Origin: Pomphorhynchus laevis
Lineage: Eukaryota > Acanthocephala > Palaeacanthocephala > Echinorhynchida > Pomphorhynchidae
Length of the DNA stretch: 64,000 nt
Direction: 5' to 3'
Assembly (NCBI GenBank): GCA_012934845.2
Contig: WNNJ02003778.1
Coordinates: forward strand, 1-64,000
A program made the translations under genes and the position numbers. Under the pieces are notes generated by a model, which worked only from the letters and a program-made list of their open reading frames with translations, was not told where the DNA came from and did not search any database. Positions 1 to 12,350 of the stretch are shown piece by piece. Position 1 is the first letter of the stretch, and each line of letters starts with the position of its first letter.

Positions 1-224
1 AAACAAGAGTAGTGTTATGTTATGCTTCAAATGTAAAATCATATAGTCTATAAGATTTTAAATTAGCCAATAACTTCATAAAAATAAACAACTGCCTGAA
101 CGAGAACTAAAATAATTAATGCCGAGACGCTTATATTTGTATATTTAAATATATTTTCACATTTAATATTTTTAATATTTTCAATACATATAAGCGTATT
201 GACTTAGGTTAAGAAACAATTATT

Positions 225-553
225 ACAAGTCAAACAATTATTATTTTTATAATGGATAAAAAGGGTATAAAGGTTGAATTAGATAATAAAACTATACCTA
301 TATTATATTGGAATCCAAAATTACATAAAAATCCAAAAAACCTAGGTTCATATGTAGTGCGTTTAAATGTACATTAAAACCACTTTCTGTCTATATGAAT
401 AAAATACTTAAAGTAATTAAAGCACGCTTTTAAAAAATATTGCAAGGTAATCGAAATTAATACTGGTATAAACACTATTTCAGTATTAATTCTACAAAAG
501 AATTTTTAGAACAGACAAAAGGAATAAATTTTCAAAATATAAATACATACGAT
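225..553 (+). pseudogene. PLE reverse transcriptase fragment
   Basis: This stretch matches, nearly base for base, the middle of the Penelope-like RT frame seen intact at 57178-58575: the part encoding LDNKTIPILYWNPKLHKNP and the block up to NINTYDF. Small deletions break the frame, including near 252 and 330. It is the first of three abutting copies of the same segment in plus, minus, plus order. It is a dead fragment with no independent function. The preceding 224 bases are AT-rich and show nothing I can name. Confidence 0.85.
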
Positions 554-1017
554 TAATTAATAAGATTAATTAATTTTACTAACGCTTCTTTAATATCTAC
601 TAAATCTAGATTTGTATACAGCGTACTAAAATCGTATGTATTTATATTTTGAAAATTTATTTCTTTTGTCTGTTCTAAAAATTCTTTTGTAGAATTAATA
701 CTGAAATAGTGTTTTATACCAGTATTAATTTCGATTACCTTGCAATATTTTTTAAATGTGCTTTAATTACTTTAAGTATTTTATTCATATAGACAGAAAG
801 TGGTTTTAATGTATATTTAAACAAACTACATATGAACCTAGGTTTTATTGGATTTTTATGTAATTTTGGATTCCAATATAATATAGGTATAGTTTTATTA
901 TCTAATTCAACCTTTATACCCTTTTTATCCATTATAGAACAGTGACTTGTAATAATTGTTTCTAAACTCAACTCTACGTTCATATGTTGGATTTACATTT
1001 AAATCATTAGAATTAAC
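554..1017 (-). pseudogene. PLE reverse transcriptase fragment, inverted
   Basis: The minus strand encodes the same PLE RT segment as the neighbouring copies. It includes ELSLETIITSHCSIMDKKGI and KPRFICSLFKYTLKPLSVYM, and ends in TLYTNL-like sequence at its 3' end near 590-620. A short open frame (735-983) survives. It abuts the plus-strand copy at about 553 with TTAATTAATAAGATTAATTAA-like sequence at the join, so the two form a large inverted repeat. Confidence 0.85.
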
Positions 1018-1026
1018 CTCTTTCAG

Positions 1027-1490
1027 ATAATAAAATCAGATTATATTGGAATCCAAAATTACATAAAAATCCAATAAACATAGGTTCATATGTAGTGTGT
1101 TTAAATGTACATTAAAACCACTTTCTGTCTATATGAATAAAATACTTAAAGTAATTAAAGCACATTTAAAAAATATTGCAAGGTAATCGAAATTAATACT
1201 GGTATAAAACACTATTTCAGTATTAATTCTACAAAGAATTTTTAGAACAGACAAAAGGAATAAATTTTTTAAATATAAATACGTACGATTTTAGTACGCT
1301 TCATACAAATCTAGATTTAGTATATATTAAAGAAGCGTTAGTAAAATTAATAAATCATATATTCGGAAAAATATATACATATATATGTTATAATGACTAT
1401 AACGCATATCTAACACAAATTAAACCATCAAATATATGGATAAAATTGAATTAATAGAATCCTTAAATATTTTACTTTCTATTGGCATCC
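1027..1490 (+). pseudogene. PLE reverse transcriptase fragment, third copy
   Basis: Third copy of the RT segment, running further 3' than the first two, through the FSTLYTNL region (about 1290-1330) to MDKIELIESLNIL (from 1436). Homology stops at about 1480, where unrelated sequence continues the open frame to 1621. Several frameshifts are present. A further short piece of the same family lies at 1670-1790 (LHKIPIKLRFICSAF region), also broken. Confidence 0.8.
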
Positions 1491-1669
1491 ATGTATGCAC
1501 CCGGCAAAGCCACATGGTTGCTTTGTCGAAAGACATAGGGGCACCCGATGATGAAGCAGGTTCACTATTCATTATCTGGACTAATACTGAGGTATATATT
1601 CCTCTTAAGGAATTTGTATAAGTATTTTAAAAGGAATACAAATTTCTCTAAAAATTTTTTGGAGAAAAT

Positions 1670-1790
1670 ATGTAATTTTCTTCAAAATTACATAAAATTC
1701 CAATAAAACTTAGGTTCATATGCAGTGCTTTTAAATGTACATTAAAACCACTTTCAGTTTATATGAATAAATACTTTAAGTAATTAAAGA
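1670..1790 (+). pseudogene. Short PLE RT scrap
   Basis: About 120 bases match the PLE segment encoding the KPRFICSAFKCTLKPLSVYM region, with point changes and indels. It ends abruptly where a different element begins at about 1790. It is a remnant of the same family as 57178-58575. Confidence 0.75.
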
Positions 1791-3300
1791 ATGTGCAGCA
1801 AAGTAATTAATAGTTGCGGAGCTTTAAATGAAAACAAATTCTCAAGCAAAATGAACGTTTTTGAAGGTATAAAATTGATTACTTCTAGTAATCTCGATAA
1901 CCAAGTAAGTGATTTGACTACTATTAATCTACCGGGAGCAGGCGTACTCCTCCAAATCCCTAAACTTAAAAACCTGATTGTAATCCCTCTGTCACAGCCT
2001 CTGGAAAGGCACAATTTATTGAATGTCTTTTAAGACCGTTTATTAATAAGTATGCCAACCGAATCCTGTTCAATTCGGTCATATTTCTTGAGTCTGAAAT
2101 AAAAATCTCCTTCGTAATCTCTGATATTGCGAAGGAATATGAGATTTTCTTTGATTCGAATCTAAAACATCTGAGTTCGATTCACTTTAAACCCATTCTG
2201 GCATCAGTTAAATTAATCTTCCTCTGCACTTAGAGGGTAAGGACATCGAAGTTTTGAAAACCGTTTACAAAATTTCTAACTTCAGGGATCTTATGGGGAA
2301 GATGGATTTCCACTTCCTGTTGGTTTCTGTTCGACCCTATTGAGCATACTGAATCTCTTGCAAAATCGTCTTTTAATCGACTTTTGATCGTCTCTTAATC
2401 GTCTTTTAATCGACTTTTGCAAAATCGTCTTTTTAGGGGTTTCAAACTGTTGAGGGAGCCATCCGGCATGGTCCCGTAAATGTACTTGCTTTAAGGATTA
2501 CCGAAATACTTTCTCCAGGTCTGCAGTAGCCAAGAAAGCTGAATCAACTTATTCCGTCACGGCCTCTAGAATGTCTGATAGTGACATCCTTCAAATCACT
2601 AATGTAAATATACAATCCACCATCAAGAATGTGGAGGATATCGTAGCCGCCCTGGTTTCGGTCTTCTACACTAGACCGGAAATAATGATTGCTGTATCAG
2701 ATTCGAAAACGAGGTAGGCCTCTGCCCACACCGTTCCCCCCATAAAGATTGGAATAATGTTAAAGGGCAAAATAGGCACCTCAATGGGAAATTAACATAC
2801 TGCACGTGGGCAAGTGCTCGCCCAGGACGGAGTTGGTGGCGGGAAGGTCAACCTTTCCGCCCCTAGCTCTGTCAAAGGTTAAGGCAATCCCACCCAGCTG
2901 ACCTAGCACAATGCTGAGTACTCGTGTGACTTTTCACTGAATATCCTTCAGTGAAATTCGGGAAGAGCTTCTGCCCTTAGACCCCTATCTGGTAGAGATG
3001 CAGATGTTATAGTCCTTCGGAGACGCGGTCTATCCATCTCCTCCGGGGCATTACCCGATTCATCCCTAAGCACATTTGTTCCTACTATACTCCGTACATA
3101 ACCCCGCTTCACTCCTCTTCATCTCAAGGTCTTCCAACCCTAGTTAAATGCTCCTTAAGATCGTCCCTTCTACTCAAATATTCTTGTCCAGCACTGTCTT
3201 GTTTAGTTATATCACTATGTAAGAACGGTAAACGCCTCAGTCTAGCCAATGTCTACATCCGTCTAGGTGAGATTCACAATAACCGTGACCTCCTGAATAG
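1791..3300 (+). mobile_element. Unassigned upstream part of a decayed LINE
   Basis: This is GC-richer sequence than its surroundings. It has a short open frame (1791-2033) and further broken frames in the same direction as the RT remnant that follows, so it is probably the 5' portion of that element; this is inference. It contains a short tandem array around 2350-2430 (units of about 12-20 bases around AATCGTCTTTT), an 11 bp hairpin at 2838-2861 with one G-T pair, and a 7 bp hairpin at 2935-2953. I recognise no protein domain here. Confidence 0.4.
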
Positions 3301-3317
3301 GATTATAGATAGCGTCT

Positions 3318-4994
3318 ATGATATGGTACTTGGTGATTTCAACGACAGAACTGGTCGTTGGATTAACGCAGCACTCCGCAGAGCTAGAAACGGTTATCAT
3401 ATTCACAAACAACCGTCCCCACCTTTCGAGGCACATCAACAAATTCACTCCTCAACTTATTACTGCTCTATTACAGGTGGCTGTTAAAACCCATTGTACG
3501 GAGCAGCCGCGACAACATCTGACGACATCTCATGACATGATTCGCTGGCGGATAGAAGAGGATACGCTGCTTCGAAGGAGATTCAACTTTGATCCAATCA
3601 GAGTGGCTTTCTTTCAGGCAGCTATCCAACGCTTCCCCCGAATTGGTAATGAGAGTCTAACCGAATTTAATTCCTACCTCTCTTCGCAAGCTACCACCAT
3701 ACTTTCGACTACCTACAAAGGTCGTATTTACAGTCTCATTCCGACAAAACTCAAGACCTTAGCATACATGGTTAGTTTTCCCAACCTCTCTGCTTCTGCC
3801 AGACAAGTTTTCTCGAAAGAATATTGGAGCACTAGATATAGATTCCAACTGGGTAAGGACAGGGCAGACTGGGCTGGATTTAATCCAGCCCAGTCTTCCT
3901 TCTGGAAGATATTCAAGAAGGGTAAGTTTGTCTGTTGGAAGGATAGAGCAATGGGCTGGATTGGTAACGTAGGTCTTGATAATGTTTTGGAGGAGTCCCT
4001 GTCCATACATAATTATGGAGCCACTCAATCACCTCAACCAATCTCGCCTTGGGGATACTTTAGGAGTAGAGATCTATCTGTCACAGATATTCTTAACACC
4101 TGGGGTCTTCTTCCGGGCACCTCCAAATCCGTCGCTCCACTCTCTTCTCGTGTCTGTCAGCTTTTGACAGCCGAACAAAGAAGATAAGTGGCCGTCAAAA
4201 TGCTTTAAGCCACCCCATCCGATGTGGCTGGCATCAACATTAGTAGAAGAGTTCTTATTCCTAATAATCCGGTATCTTGTCCTAAAAACCTGCGGCCTAT
4301 TTCTACTCAAAATTCCCTCGTGTAGATTTACGAAAAAGCGTTTGCGCGTAAAATCCGCGATCATCTAAAAAGGCGTAATTTAATCCCACCAGGTTTCCAT
4401 GGGTTCGTCAAAGGTCGATCGGTCTATTTAGCTGTATATGAAGTGCATCAGTTTTGTCAGGAGAATAGTCATCAACTTGCTGTGGCTGTTTTCCTTGACT
4501 TTTCCGCTGCTTTTGACCGCATCTCCGTTCCCTTTGTTATCTCTTCTCTCCGGTCCCTTACGTTGCCTGCGAGAATTATTAACAGGGTGGAGATACTGAT
4601 GTACACCAAGCGAATCTATTATGAAGATGACCCTGATGCGCGTCGGTCCTACCCTATTACGGGTGTGCATCATGGTTCTCCTCTTTCTCCAATCTTATAT
4701 CTTGCTGCCTCCGTTGTGCTCTTTAAAATATTTAAACGCGAACAACGTCTAGTGGTATACGCTGATGATACCACAGCCTTGTTCTCTGGACGCAGGTGCA
4801 AAGACGTAGTCTCGGACATTAGCCGATTTTTTTTAAGATTAAAATATCAATTAACACGGTCCAATCTTATTTTAAATTCCGCCAAATCGCAGGTGGTGGT
4901 CTTTTATGGGGGCCTTGCAACAAAGCAAATAGATGACGTCCCCAGAGCAAAGGCTAAGGTTTCTCACCACTTCGTATCTCGTTTACCAGCATAG
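3318..4994 (+). pseudogene. LINE reverse transcriptase pseudogene
   Basis: The plus strand encodes a non-LTR-type reverse transcriptase in broken frames. The first open frame (3318-4187) is a linker region I do not recognise. From about 4190 the RT begins, with motifs NLRPIS (about 4285), HGFVKGRS (about 4398), VFLDFSAAFDR (about 4490), a GVHHGSPLSPI motif (about 4660) and the catalytic VVYADDTT (about 4750). An in-frame stop lies at about 4324, and the frame changes between 4187 and 4443. A perfect 14 bp fold-back palindrome sits at 3868-3896. The 3' end runs into a repeat shared with 51983-52101. No endonuclease domain was recognised. Confidence 0.75.
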
Positions 4995-5050
4995 TCCGCC
5001 TCGATTGGACTCTTCGTGGAATGAAAGACCCCGGGTGGTTTTTTCGGAAG
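4934..5050 (+). repeat. Interspersed repeat shared with 51983-52101
   Basis: About 115 bases beginning GACG..CCCAGAGCAAAGG and ending near CGGAAG are shared with 51983-52101 at clear but imperfect identity. In the second copy the end carries a tRNA-like A-box (TGGTTCAGTCGG, 52087-52098). It may be a SINE or the shared 3' tail of LINEs, and the evidence does not decide between them. Confidence 0.5.
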
Positions 5051-5261
5051 ATTAAATTTAGCCACAGATTTAAAACAATATGTGGTATTCTATTCATTAA
5101 GTCGCACTTTTCTGAACCCTTAATTCTCAACGCTTTAGTCAATAAATCGGACTCAATCAATGGACTCAATGATTCTCCCGACCATGTTCGAGGGTAAATC
5201 TGAAATAACATCAGTTGAATAAAATCACTAGATACGAACTTTCGAAAAATGTCTCGATGAG

Positions 5262-5957
5262 ATGTCTGGCACCAATGCATCTCGTCCTCAAAACAAAATG
5301 CATATGCTTATCAATTACGTATCGACAAAAGTCTATGAGCTAATTGTAAAGTGCACAACATATAAAGCTAAGGAGATCCTGACCGAAACATTCCTAAAGC
5401 AACCAAACATTATCATGCTCGACATCGCTTATCTACTAAAAAAAGGGTAATGACGAAATTATTAATGACAATATTCGTTAACGCAACTTACTATCCAAAG
5501 ACTGTGATTTTAAAGAGGCATAAGCGAAAGTACACGATGATGAAGCAATCAGATAGGCCTTTATTGCTGGCCTGAAAATTCTCTTATTTGACAAAAGCTC
5601 TTAGAACAGAAGTCACTGACCATTTAAATGGCGGTTGACATGCCTCGAACAATAGTAACGACGCATATAGAGAATATATATCCACCTATAGCAAATGAAT
5701 TCTTCGCCATAACTAATGACTCAAACATTAGCGTTACTCAAAAAAATCCTGACTGTGGGGCCTTTTTCATAAAAATAATCAATCGTTTATCTAAGATCAA
5801 CGATGTGATATGCCAATTCTTTGGAAGACACTCTCATCATCGATTGAAATGTCCGGCTAAAGATGCAAATTGCTACAAATGTGGGAAGCGTGATCGTTTT
5901 GATCTGTCTGCCGATATTCACGAAATAAATGTTTATCCACAAGTCAGAACAATCTAA
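5262..5957 (+). pseudogene. Gypsy gag pseudogene
   Basis: The N-terminal gag frame starts at 5262 (MSGTNASRPQNKMHML) and stops at 5450. After a broken stretch, a second frame (5628-5957) carries a zinc-knuckle pair: CQFFGRHSHHRLKC, then CYKCGK. The second copy at 42116 has the fuller form CIYCGHLWHERIRC and CFKCGK. Gag normally packages the element RNA in cytoplasmic particles; this copy cannot make it. The first 240 bases recur at 39120-39290. Confidence 0.7.
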
Positions 5958-6429
5958 CAATCTCATATCAACAGACAATACCTGGATACAGCTATGTAGA
6001 AGTCGGCAATATCACATCGGTAATACCACAATCTCTGTGCTTGTTGATAGTGTCAGTTTAAGCAAATTTATGTCAACAGTTTGGAGAGATCGCTTCAAGC
6101 TCAAGATGTACTCATTAACATATAGCATAAACCTAGCCTCAGCCGACCAATAATCAACAAATGTTGAACACTGATATGTAAACATGCAAGTTGGAGAGGG
6201 ATCGTATTAAGGATAAAATATCATAGTGTGGCCTAACTTATGTTCTGCACTCATTCTTGTTCAAGAATTCATAAAAAGAAATACGAAAGTGACATTCCTA
6301 TACGATGACAGACAGAAGCCTGCACTAGACCTGTGCTATCTAGGCCATCTAAACGTCGACCCTCCACACTTATTTAGCAATCTATCTAGTGATATACATC
6401 CAATATCATACAAAATCAAACTACCAATA

Positions 6430-7620
6430 AAAACCAGACCATGAATACGTCAAACAAGAAATTTACACCCTACTATCGTCCGGCATTATTTAAAAGTCGA
6501 ACTCACAATTGTGAGCGCAAGTTTTCGTCGTTAAATCTATAAACAAACATCGCATGGCAGTTGACTACTCGAAAACTACCAACCAATTTACCTATCCCGA
6601 TGCCTTTCCAAGGCAAAATATCAATGGTATCATTAAACAATTATCCATATAGCGATATTTCTCTAATCAAATCTTAGAATCCACTGACTGTCAGTGTCCA
6701 CAAAGAAAAGAAAGAGAATATACGGCGTTTGAAGCGAATGGCCAAATGTATCACTATAGAAGAATTTCATTCGATTTACTAATTTCATGGCCTCATTTCA
6801 ACTTGTCATGACAAACATAATTCTGGGCAATCATCTTAGTTCAATCTTCGTTTATGTCGATGATATCGTTGTTGCGATACAGATAATACGGAACACAATG
6901 TTAACTTAGCCGCATTCCTTGCAAAACTTGATAAATACCAAATGAAATTAAATAACAAAAAGTGCTCGTACTTCGTATTCGAATTAACATATCTAAGTCA
7001 CCTCATCTACGATGGCAAAATCCTGCCGGATCCCGAAAAATTGCAGCCACTAATCAACTTCCCTCCTCCAACGTCATTTAAATCACCGAAACACCTGATC
7101 GAATGTTCTCGTATTATAGTCAATTGAGTCATCGATATTCAGAAGCTATTCGTCCACTCCTGAATGTTGAATGGTTTTCTCTAAATAAAGAATAAACCAC
7201 CTTTCCGGATCATTTAAAGTCTGAAATTTATCTTGCATATATATCTGCTATCGACGACCATCAACCGTTTACTATCGAAACTGATGCATTAGGAATAGCA
7301 TTGGCCGCTATCTTATATCAAGAAAGTATATCAGTGGCGTTTTGCTCAAGAATGCCAAGCGAAACTGAGAAATCATATCCAGCGGTAGAATGTGAGACCA
7401 TAGTTATTTTTGAATCAATTAGAAAATGAAGATATATACTAATAGCTTGAAAATTTACAATTATAACGGATCAGCAAGCAATTGCTTTCCTGTTCGGGGC
7501 ATCAACCAAAAATCGCATCAAAAATGATAAGCATACTCGCTAGAGATTAGAACTTTCGAATCATCAATATGGCATACAATATAATCCAGGAAAGACAAAC
7601 ACTACCGTAGACGCTATATC
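6430..7620 (+). pseudogene. Gypsy reverse transcriptase and RNase H remnants
   Basis: Scattered frames encode RT and RNase H. The RT active-site motif FVYVDDIV lies at about 6850. RT thumb sequence with LSHLIYDGKILPDPEKL lies at 6965-7050. An RNase H segment of the form TIETDALGIALAAILYQ lies at 7270-7325, followed by FCSRMPSETEKSYPAVE (about 7340-7390). Stops and frameshifts are frequent, so this is a fossil. The family would copy element RNA into DNA and degrade the RNA strand. Confidence 0.7.
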
Positions 7621-7659
7621 TCGCTCCACCAGTGCTACCACCAAACCCTCACTAAAGGA

Positions 7660-8520
7660 CTTGCATATTTCATTATGTCATCCCGAAATAATTCGTCTAA
7701 ATCACTTCGTAAAGCAAAAGAACTACCATGCACCTTAAGTGATGTTCGCGGAGTCTGTACTGAGTGCTTGACTTGCTTTCAGCATAAACCTAGATTCCAC
7801 AGACCTAGTCAATATCAACTAATTTCCGCTGTAAGACTGTTCCAACGCTTATCAATGGACTATTGGTCCTAAGCCATGAATTGATCGTAATAGATTCATA
7901 TTAGTCATTGTAGACGAGTACTCTCCTTATATATTCATATTTCCATGTGAGAACATATCATCACATACAGTCATTAACTGGCTACAATATATATTCTCTC
8001 CTTTTGGAGTTTCATAGTTGTGCATTCAGACAGAGGAAGCTACTATATGTTGAATGATTTACGTAACTTCTTATGGATTAATGGAACAATCATATCTTAT
8101 TCTACTCCATATAACACTATTGGAAACAGACAATGCGAGAAAGTGAATGGTATTATATGGAAAACCATCCTGCTTGCCTGAAATCTAGAGGTTTTCCTGA
8201 CTCCAGATGTCAATTGGTAATTGATACTGCACTGCACGCCATTTTCTTAATATTATGCACGTCGACCAACTCTACTCCTCACGATAGAATGTTTAGCTTC
8301 CTTAGAAAATCCAGCCATGACTATTCAATCCCGGTTTACTGGCTCATTTCAGGTCCTGCTTACCCACGAAACTTTGCGCGTCGATGAAAGGCCGATCCTT
8401 TAGAGATACCTGTCGAAATCCTACATTCAACACCGAATTACGAGAGGATTCGCTATGATGATGGAAGAGAAGAAACTGTATCAACGTTCGACCTGGCTTA
8501 TGCGATACGTTACTAAGCGA
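7660..8520 (+). pseudogene. Gypsy integrase pseudogene
   Basis: An HHCC-type zinc region is visible (HPEIIRLNHF about 7680; CTECLTCFQHKP about 7760). It is followed by catalytic core traces in shifting frames: VIVDEYSPYIF (about 7905), a VHSDRG-like motif (about 8020) and a GNRQCEKVNGIIW-like motif (about 8115-8150), matching the three acidic positions of DDE integrases. The C-terminal part (8260-8515) includes a TPHDRMFSF stretch. Several frameshifts make it non-functional. Confidence 0.7.
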
Positions 8521-8904
8521 TGAGAGTGCATCAACTGCTCCCACTATCCGAGATAAATTCAAGCTATGACCAAACAAGTACCGGAAAAGATGGGGTCATA
8601 CTATTTACTAAACTCGTATCAATCAATGAATCCCCTATTATTAATGAAAAATGTGTCAATCCAAAGCAGCCTAATGATATACTTGTGAGCCCAAAAAATT
8701 AAACTAAGGAACAAACACTGACCGAAAATAATAAGCAAGGTTATGACAAGACTAAAAACGATTCATCAACGAAACATAACAACTATAATAGTATGGATGA
8801 CGGAATATTCAACTTATCCGAACGTTCCTCTCGAGGACAAATCATACGAAGAAATTGAAATTAAAGATAGGAGAATGTCTTTAACTCGTATACTTAATTC
8901 TATA

Positions 8905-9045
8905 ACTAATACTATCTAACTTAAAGTTATAATGTACTACACTTACTCATCTAATAACTGTGCTTTTAGATTTTTGAATAAAACCATCTGTGGAATTCTA
9001 TCCGTTAAGTCGCACTTTTCTAAGCCGTTATTTCTAAATAAGTGG
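8905..9045 (+). repeat. 3' LTR remnant of gypsy element
   Basis: About 140 bases, including TGAATAAAACCATCTGTGG and TAAGTCGCACTTTTC, match 38879-39010 and partly 5060-5120. TGAATAAAAC supplies a likely polyadenylation signal. The boundary with the next sequence is at about 9045. Confidence 0.65.
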
Positions 9046-9501
9046 CCTATTGGGCGGTAGGATGAAGTAAACTCTTACTAACGTGTTTTTAATCACGTGA
9101 TGCTAATTATCACTCGAAATCTGTTGATACAGTGTTCTCCTATAATACTATATTTTATACTGTACAAGCATATTACTTGTCTTTTTTCTTACGTTGATGT
9201 GTTTGGTTTGAACTTTTTCAAATTAGTGTGAAATATTGATAAATACAAGAAAATAGAGATTTGGAAGGTATTGCTTCTGAAACACTGCAATGACAGTGTT
9301 GATCAATTAACTTACAACCAAGAATAGTCAGATTAGCTATTCCTATAGCTGACGCAAAAGCCTTCGTCAGGCGTAAGAATATAATGTATATAAATATATA
9401 TAATGTATAATATATAATGTATACATTATATTATTATTATTATTATCAAGTTCAGACTTAGCCATAAGGCTTTAAGCCGATCACACAATACAGAAAAAAG
9501 A

Positions 9502-12350
9502 TCAACCAAATGGGTAGGTTAGAAAAGGTGACAAATCAGCCTGGACGTATATCCAACGTCGAACCCTGTTTTTGAAAGCGAGGAAATTGGTGATGGCAGC
9601 GATAGGTTCAGGCAAACTATTCCAAACATCTACTGCCCGTTCAGACAGTCTGTAAAATTTTCGCAGCTTACCCGGTAATTTTTTAAAAAGCATCTTACAA
9701 TGGCCTCGCAATCTCGAATTATCTCGAAATCTAACTACACCCAAAGGAAAGCCATCAGCTGAATGTACAATTTTCCAAAGTGTAATCAGATCAAGAAAAA
9801 GATACCGATACCTCACTGATAAAACGTTCAAACATCTTAATCTTGAAATAAAGCTTCCTTGACAACACATCCGAGAAGCTCGTCTCATTACACTTTCCAA
9901 GTTATTCAACTCACTCCTGGTCGTTGGAAAGGTTGCCTGTACACAATACTCAAGATGTGGTCTTACTAGGGCACAATAAAGTTTGGCGAAGATTTGCGGC
10001 GATAATTTTGCAAAAGTCATTTTTATGCAGTATAAGGCACGTATCGCTTTTAACCGCGCGTGATCACTATTTGCTCTTGTCTTTAGCGATTCGTGAATTA
10101 TCACTCCCAGGTCGGGATGTTCTGAGACTCGCTTGATTGAGTGTCCATTTATTTTGTAATCGAAATGAGTTTTATCTCTACCCAATCTGATCCATACACA
10201 TTTTGTCGCGTTGAGTATCAAGCCAGTGCTATTACACCAAGTCCCGATACGGTTAAGGTCACATTGTAAAAATTCACAATCCGCCTCGTTTTGGGTTGTT
10301 GCCCATATTTTAACATCGTCAGCAAATGCCAGGTGAGGACACTTTAACCTTAGGAGTAGGTCATTCAAAAAGATGATAAAGAGAAGTGGACCTAGGACCG
10401 TGCCCTGAGGAACACCCGAATGAACACGTCGAGCTGTTGACAAAACTTCATCTAATCGCACAACGAATGATCGATCCTCGAGAAATGTCTTAATCCAGTT
10501 GCAAATTGTCGTAGGTACACGTAATGACGTAGTAGTGAATCTAAACCAGCATGTGGAACTCTATCAAAGGCCTTAGAGAAATCAAGAAATATTATATCAA
10601 CTGTAAGACCCGAACTAAGAGCAGCTACCCAATGTTCGCGAGCATTCAACAGATTAGTTAGGCACGAGCGACCAGGTCGGAAGCCGTGCTGAGAATCATC
10701 AAGAATTTGATATAAATTTAGATGTTCACGTATTCTCTTCGCAATGAGTCTCTCCATAATTTTAGAAATAACACTGGTAAGACTAATTGGTCTAAAATCT
10801 GAACAAGTTAGTGCCAACTGTTTCTTTGGAATAGGTACAACAATTGCCCTTTTCCAATCATCAGGAATCCACGAATACTGTAAGCTTCGATGAAATAGAG
10901 ACGTAAGGCTTGGAGCAATAATGTGCGACAGAGTACGCAAAAGAAAAGGGGATACACCATCTGGTCCTGCAGAGCCAAAACTATTTAATTTATGGAGTTC
11001 AGACTGAACTTCAATGACATTAATAGGAGATATTGGTAAGTTAGATTGTAAGTTGGGCGGGTACTGTATCTGGTCAATATTCGATTGCGAGGATGGAGAT
11101 ACTACAAAACTGCTTGCAAGAGCTTCCACAATAGCCTCCTTGTCAACTACATCACCACTTTCTAAACGTACACAATTAATCGTAGAAGGTAGGATTCGAC
11201 GATGTCTAACGTATGCCCAAAAACGTTTAGGTGACCTGTTAATGTCAGAAGCAATACCCTCTTCAAATGTTTTTCTTTTTGAGCGTTTTAGTTGGTTGCA
11301 TAGATTGCGAAGAGTTTTGTACTCACGGTGCGTAACAGTGTTACGTTGAGAGATTCGCCATAATCGATTTCTTTCCTTTATCGTAGTCTCCAACTCATTG
11401 TCGAACCACAATGGCGTTGTCGTCTTGTAAGCCCTATTTCTTATTGGTGCAAACGTATCCGAAATGGTTATGAGGTTACTGGTCACTAACGATAAATGAT
11501 CATCAATTGGAAGATCAGCAGATCCGAAGTTCAGCTGATGACTATAGAGTTGGAGATCTTCCACATTTACTCGATTCCAATTACGCCTTCCGATGCCACT
11601 GCACTTAGATCGTCGTTGTAAAGTGTGAGCAATCTGTACTGAAATCACACAATGGTCACTGGTTCCTAAAGGAGACTCGAAATCAACTCTGATTACATCT
11701 TCAATGCGCTTGGTAAACCCAAGATCTAATATTGTCTCTGGTTGAGACGATATACATGTTGGCTGATTAATATGTTGGATCAGGAGAAGCTCTGCCAGCA
11801 AGAATTCAGCAAGCTCGCAGTTTTCGACATTATAGTAATACCGGTTGTTACTAATCCAGTTAACTTGAGGAAGATTAAAATCCCCAATAAGGAAGAAATA
11901 ATTTGAGGAGCAGAATGATCTTAACTGATTTTTCAGAAGATCTAACTGTGTATGAACTGAGGGTGATCTGTATACGACGCAAATATCTATTGAACAATGA
12001 GTATCATTGACGCAGAATGACAATAACTCGAATGAATAGTGATCATCGCACAATTCAGTAATCTTCGTAATTGATAAGGTGTTTTTAATATAAGCAGCAA
12101 CACCCCCGCCACGACGACCTGCAACTCTATCTGCTCTCAAAAGTCGATACCACCAGATCTGGTGGTAGTAACCTACCACCAGATGACATTCATTATTACA
12201 TATTCTCTCTGAACAATTAGATGGCAACTTCCTTTCCAAACATATATCCACTAGATGTCCAATCATGGCGTTGTAAGGTCTAGAGAAAGATTGATCGATC
12301 TCCATCGAACTGCAGGACGCCACCTCACAACCCGAAAATTTCGAATGCAC
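9502..12350 (-). pseudogene. LINE ORF2: AP-type endonuclease plus reverse transcriptase
   Basis: Two long frames, 10452-12350 and 9502-10461, together encode most of ORF2. They are joined by a frameshift near 10490, where WIKTF-type sequence would pass into VRLDEVLSTARRVHSGVPQG. Endonuclease signs: RRGGGVAAYIKN, LIGDFNLPQVNW (about 11875) and SDHCVISVQI (about 11640). RT motifs: DDWKRAIVVPIPKK, DFRPISLTSV, HGFRPGRSCLTN, FLDFSKAFDRVPH, GVPQGTVLGPLLF and catalytic FADD (about 10315). The first endonuclease motifs are missing. A fold-back insertion at about 12145-12185 adds residues between VVGY and RLLRADR. The protein would nick target DNA and prime reverse transcription from it. One frameshift and the missing start make this copy inactive, though it is young-looking. 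Confidence 0.85.

Larger units (their letters stand above)
5045..9045 (+). mobile_element. Ty3/gypsy-like LTR retrotransposon, dead copy
   Basis: A 4 kb plus-strand element ordered gag, pol (RT, RNase H), integrase, flanked by LTR remnants. The sequence around 5070-5150 (ATTAAGTCGCACTTTTC and flanks) recurs at 8925-9040 and again at 38879-39020, which identifies the LTR. RNase H precedes integrase, the Ty3/gypsy order. Every protein is split by stops and frameshifts. No envelope-like gene is seen. A related but diverged element lies at 41830-44815. Confidence 0.75.

Noticed and set aside
1436-1621. Small independent protein gene
   Set aside because: The first codons are PLE RT sequence fused by chance to unrelated downstream bases.
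2838-2953. Ribozyme or riboswitch in the GC-rich leader of the first LINE
   Set aside because: Only two simple hairpins are visible and nothing matches a known fold.
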